A stretch of 6,139 nt of DNA. It comes from Candidatus Heimdallarchaeota archaeon. GTDB lineage: Archaea > Asgardarchaeota > Heimdallarchaeia > Heimdallarchaeales > Heimdallarchaeaceae. The notes under the pieces were generated by a model. That model was not told the origin of the DNA and did not search any database. It saw only the letters and a program-made list of their open reading frames with translations. Made by a program: the position numbers and the translations under genes. The stretch is taken from contig JAEOTG010000389.1 of assembly GCA_016839985.1 (NCBI GenBank), forward strand, positions 1 through 6,139, in the 5' to 3' direction. Below, piece after piece: positions 4,858-6,139 of this stretch (position 1 is the stretch's first letter; each line of letters opens with the position of its first letter).

Positions 4858-5868
4858 CTAAGTTTTTTCATCGAAATCCATAGTTGGAGTTCTACGTGCA
4901 TCTATGGCATCAATGACTTTACGATAGATATAGTCTTTGTTTTTCCATATATTATCCAAATTTCCAATTATAAGGAAAATACCATAAACCACTAAAAATG
5001 GTACCAAATATAACAACCAGATTGTAAAACTAACACCTATCGGATGGTATTGCCCTTGTTCTCCTTGCTCTTGAAATGCAAATCCATAAACTAGGAAGGT
5101 GTTAGATCTTCTATCTACAAAAAGTGAATAGAAAAATTCCCTGAAATCAAGTGATATGTTACCTGTCATTAAAGCCACCGATACTCCAATTACTAAACTT
5201 GCCAAAAACATAATGATTAAGAATAATCTGACTTTGGGAAGATACGATCTTTTTAGAACCATTTTAAATGCTATGAAATTATAAATTCCTGCAACAACAG
5301 CCCCTAGAACAATAGGCATTATAACGATCCATAAATATGCTGATGTATATTTAGGATTATTTGGAAAAGCTAATTCACCCGATTTATTTAATGGTAAGCT
5401 AGATCCCCAAATTTTTTCAAGACTGTAAAATCTGTGATTTTGAGCAAAATTTGTCTCAGCAACTAAATCATAACCATTTCTGAAGTAACCACTATCTCCT
5501 AGCATAAACAAACCAAAACCTAACATTGTAGCAACCATTGGAGCAAAAAACCATACTAACACTGGTTTAGCTATTAAACGTAAACTAGGATCTTGTCCAG
5601 AATTTAACCCAAATGTAAGAAATACTGAAATCCAGTAATAAGGACCTTCTAGAAAACTTTCTCCTCTCAAAGTGTTTGTAATGCCCATTATTACAGCACT
5701 TATCAACCAAGTGGCAAATAGGTAAATACCCATTGGAGAGTGAAAATGTTTCCAAATGTATTTTAGAACTGCTAAAATCCAATCTCGCCAAACGCCAAAA
5801 AAGGTTCGTGGTCCTAATTCTGTAGAACTTAAAGATTTTTCTTCAGATTTTACATTATCGGTGCTCAT
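4858..5868 (-). CDS. Multi-spanning membrane protein of unknown function
   Basis: A 336-residue integral membrane protein I do not recognise. A hydrophilic, probably cytoplasmic N-terminus (1-27) leads into an amphipathic WRDWILAVLKYIWKHF stretch, then about five hydrophobic spans: 46-64, 102-123, 178-202, 214-235 and 279-303. Polar loops of about 50 and 40 residues (125-175 with NHRFYSLEKIWGSS and NNPKYTS; 236-277 with DRRSNTF and QEQGEQGQ) separate spans 2-3 and 4-5. The C-terminus (304-336) is charged and ends DFDEKT. ATG at 5868 has no Shine-Dalgarno; a TATA-like box lies about 35 bases upstream, so the mRNA is probably nearly leaderless. It precedes the LolD-like ATPase by 164 bases on the same strand and could supply its membrane part, but it shows none of the large extracytoplasmic domain typical of MacB/FtsX permeases. 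That link is inference. Confidence 0.85.
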   Translation of the reverse strand: MSTDNVKSEEKSLSSTELGPRTFFGVWRDWILAVLKYIWKHFHSPMGIYLFATWLISAVIMGITNTLRGESFLEGPYYWISVFLTFGLNSGQDPSLRLIAKPVLVWFFAPMVATMLGFGLFMLGDSGYFRNGYDLVAETNFAQNHRFYSLEKIWGSSLPLNKSGELAFPNNPKYTSAYLWIVIMPIVLGAVVAGIYNFIAFKMVLKRSYLPKVRLFLIIMFLASLVIGVSVALMTGNISLDFREFFYSLFVDRRSNTFLVYGFAFQEQGEQGQYHPIGVSFTIWLLYLVPFLVVYGIFLIIGNLDNIWKNKDYIYRKVIDAIDARRTPTMDFDEKT

Positions 5869-5894
5869 TTTAATAACACGATTTATTTTACAAT

Positions 5895-5961
5895 AAGCAT
5901 TTTAAATCTTTTCTGTCCAAATTAGTTTAAATGTTTAAAAAATGCTTCAACCAAAATGCTT
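5895..5961. repeat. Three copies of AAAATGCTT in the divergent promoter region
   Basis: The 9-mer AAAATGCTT occurs at 5939-5947 and 5953-5961 on the + strand, starts 14 bases apart, and at 5895-5903 on the - strand. The inverted copy overlaps the TATA-like box of the membrane-protein gene; the two direct copies lie just upstream of a TATA candidate for the EutA-like gene (5968-5974). The placement suggests binding sites for one regulator of both genes. A/T-richness raises the chance of coincidence. Confidence 0.45.
5899..5906 (-). promoter_or_regulatory. TATA-like box of the membrane-protein gene
   Basis: TTTAAAAT on the - strand, centred about 35 bases from the ATG at 5868. At archaeal spacing, transcription would start near 5876, leaving a leader of under 10 bases, which agrees with the absence of any Shine-Dalgarno match. 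The box overlaps one copy of the repeated motif AAAATGCTT (5895-5903, - strand orientation). Confidence 0.5.
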
Positions 5962-5967
5962 TAAGTG

Positions 5968-5974
5968 TATATTA
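5968..5974 (+). promoter_or_regulatory. Possible TATA box of the EutA-like gene
   Basis: TATATTA lies 33-39 bases before the ATG at 6007. Start near 5998 would leave almost no leader and would cut the GAGG ribosome site at 5995-5998. An alternative A/T box at 5934-5942 (tttaaaaaa) would start near 5965 and keep that site. Both are possible. Confidence 0.3.
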
Positions 5975-6006
5975 TTTGAAGGTTTTAACGTATTGAGGCT
6001 CAAAAT

Positions 6007-6139
6007 ATGAGTAAAAACGAAGAACATACTTTAGCTTTGACCAGTTGTGGAATAGATGTTGGAACAACAACATCTCACCTTATCTTTTCCAAACTCAAAT
6101 TAGAAAAAATCTATACTCCTAGAGGTGTAAAATTTGAGG
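6007..6139 (+). CDS. eutA: EutA-like ethanolamine ammonia-lyase reactivating factor, N-terminal 44 residues
   Basis: The gene runs off the right edge. ATG at 6007 follows GAGG (5995-5998) by 8 bases. The visible protein contains CGIDVGTTTSHLIFSKLKLE at residues 14-33. This is the phosphate-1 loop of an actin/Hsp70-like (ASKHA) ATPase, and the run GID-x-GTTT-x2-x-IFS-x-L-x-L is the form seen at the start of EutA. EutA uses ATP to release damaged cobalamin from ethanolamine ammonia-lyase (EutBC) so the enzyme can turn over again. A short hydrophilic N-terminal extension (1-13) precedes the loop. Whether the lyase genes follow cannot be seen. Other ASKHA reactivases (for example methyltransferase- or dehydratase-activating ATPases) remain possible, but the IFS-L signature favours EutA. 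Confidence 0.75.
   Translation, partial: MSKNEEHTLALTSCGIDVGTTTSHLIFSKLKLEKIYTPRGVKFE

Noticed and set aside
5585..5791. - strand ORF of 68 codons in another frame
   Set aside because: It lies wholly inside the membrane-protein gene on the same strand, without a ribosome site or domain.
1..6139. CRISPR array, insertion sequence or integration site
   Set aside because: No regularly spaced repeats, no transposase or integrase coding sequence, and no flanking terminal inverted repeats with target duplications were found.

Overview
The window is AT-rich DNA that reads as archaeal. Evidence for this: A/T-rich TATA-type boxes sit at archaeal spacing upstream of several starts, Shine-Dalgarno matches of the GGTGA/GAGG type occur, gene ends have poly-T tracts without a stem, and the proteins fit (a UPF1/DNA2-like helicase with a RING-like tail, and a LolD-type ATPase with a zinc-ribbon tail). 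The mix of eukaryote-like helicase plus treble-clef/RING-like zinc finger and the style of the membrane-anchored substrate-binding protein suggest an Asgard archaeon. That placement is inference, not proof.

Layout. (1) At the left edge on the + strand is the 3' part of an SF1 helicase gene; its reading frame is open from the window edge, so the 5' end lies outside. (2) Converging on it from the - strand is a 618-residue secreted, C-terminally membrane-anchored family-5 (oligopeptide-type) solute-binding protein. Its two halves appear in circularly permuted order: the part that normally ends these proteins comes first. (3) An intergenic stretch at about 2933-3201 holds the binding-protein gene's promoter and two palindromes. 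(4) A - strand block contains, in transcription order, a 336-residue multi-spanning membrane protein of unknown function, a LolD/MacB-like ABC ATPase with an AbrB-like hairpin and zinc-ribbon tail, and a small three-span membrane protein whose start overlaps the ATPase stop by 8 bases. (5) Divergent from that block, at the right edge on the + strand, begins a gene whose N-terminus matches EutA, the ethanolamine ammonia-lyase reactivating ATPase; only 44 codons are visible.

How the genes may work together: the ATPase and the small membrane protein are almost certainly translationally coupled and probably act together in a membrane complex. The 336-residue protein is a plausible further component but has its own promoter-like region and a hairpin between it and the ATPase. 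The binding protein has no permease beside it, so its transporter partners are not visible. The divergent intergenic region between the membrane-protein gene and the EutA-like gene carries three copies of a 9-base motif (AAAATGCTT), two direct and one inverted, which could be a shared operator. No RNA genes, CRISPR arrays, insertion sequences or integration sites were seen.
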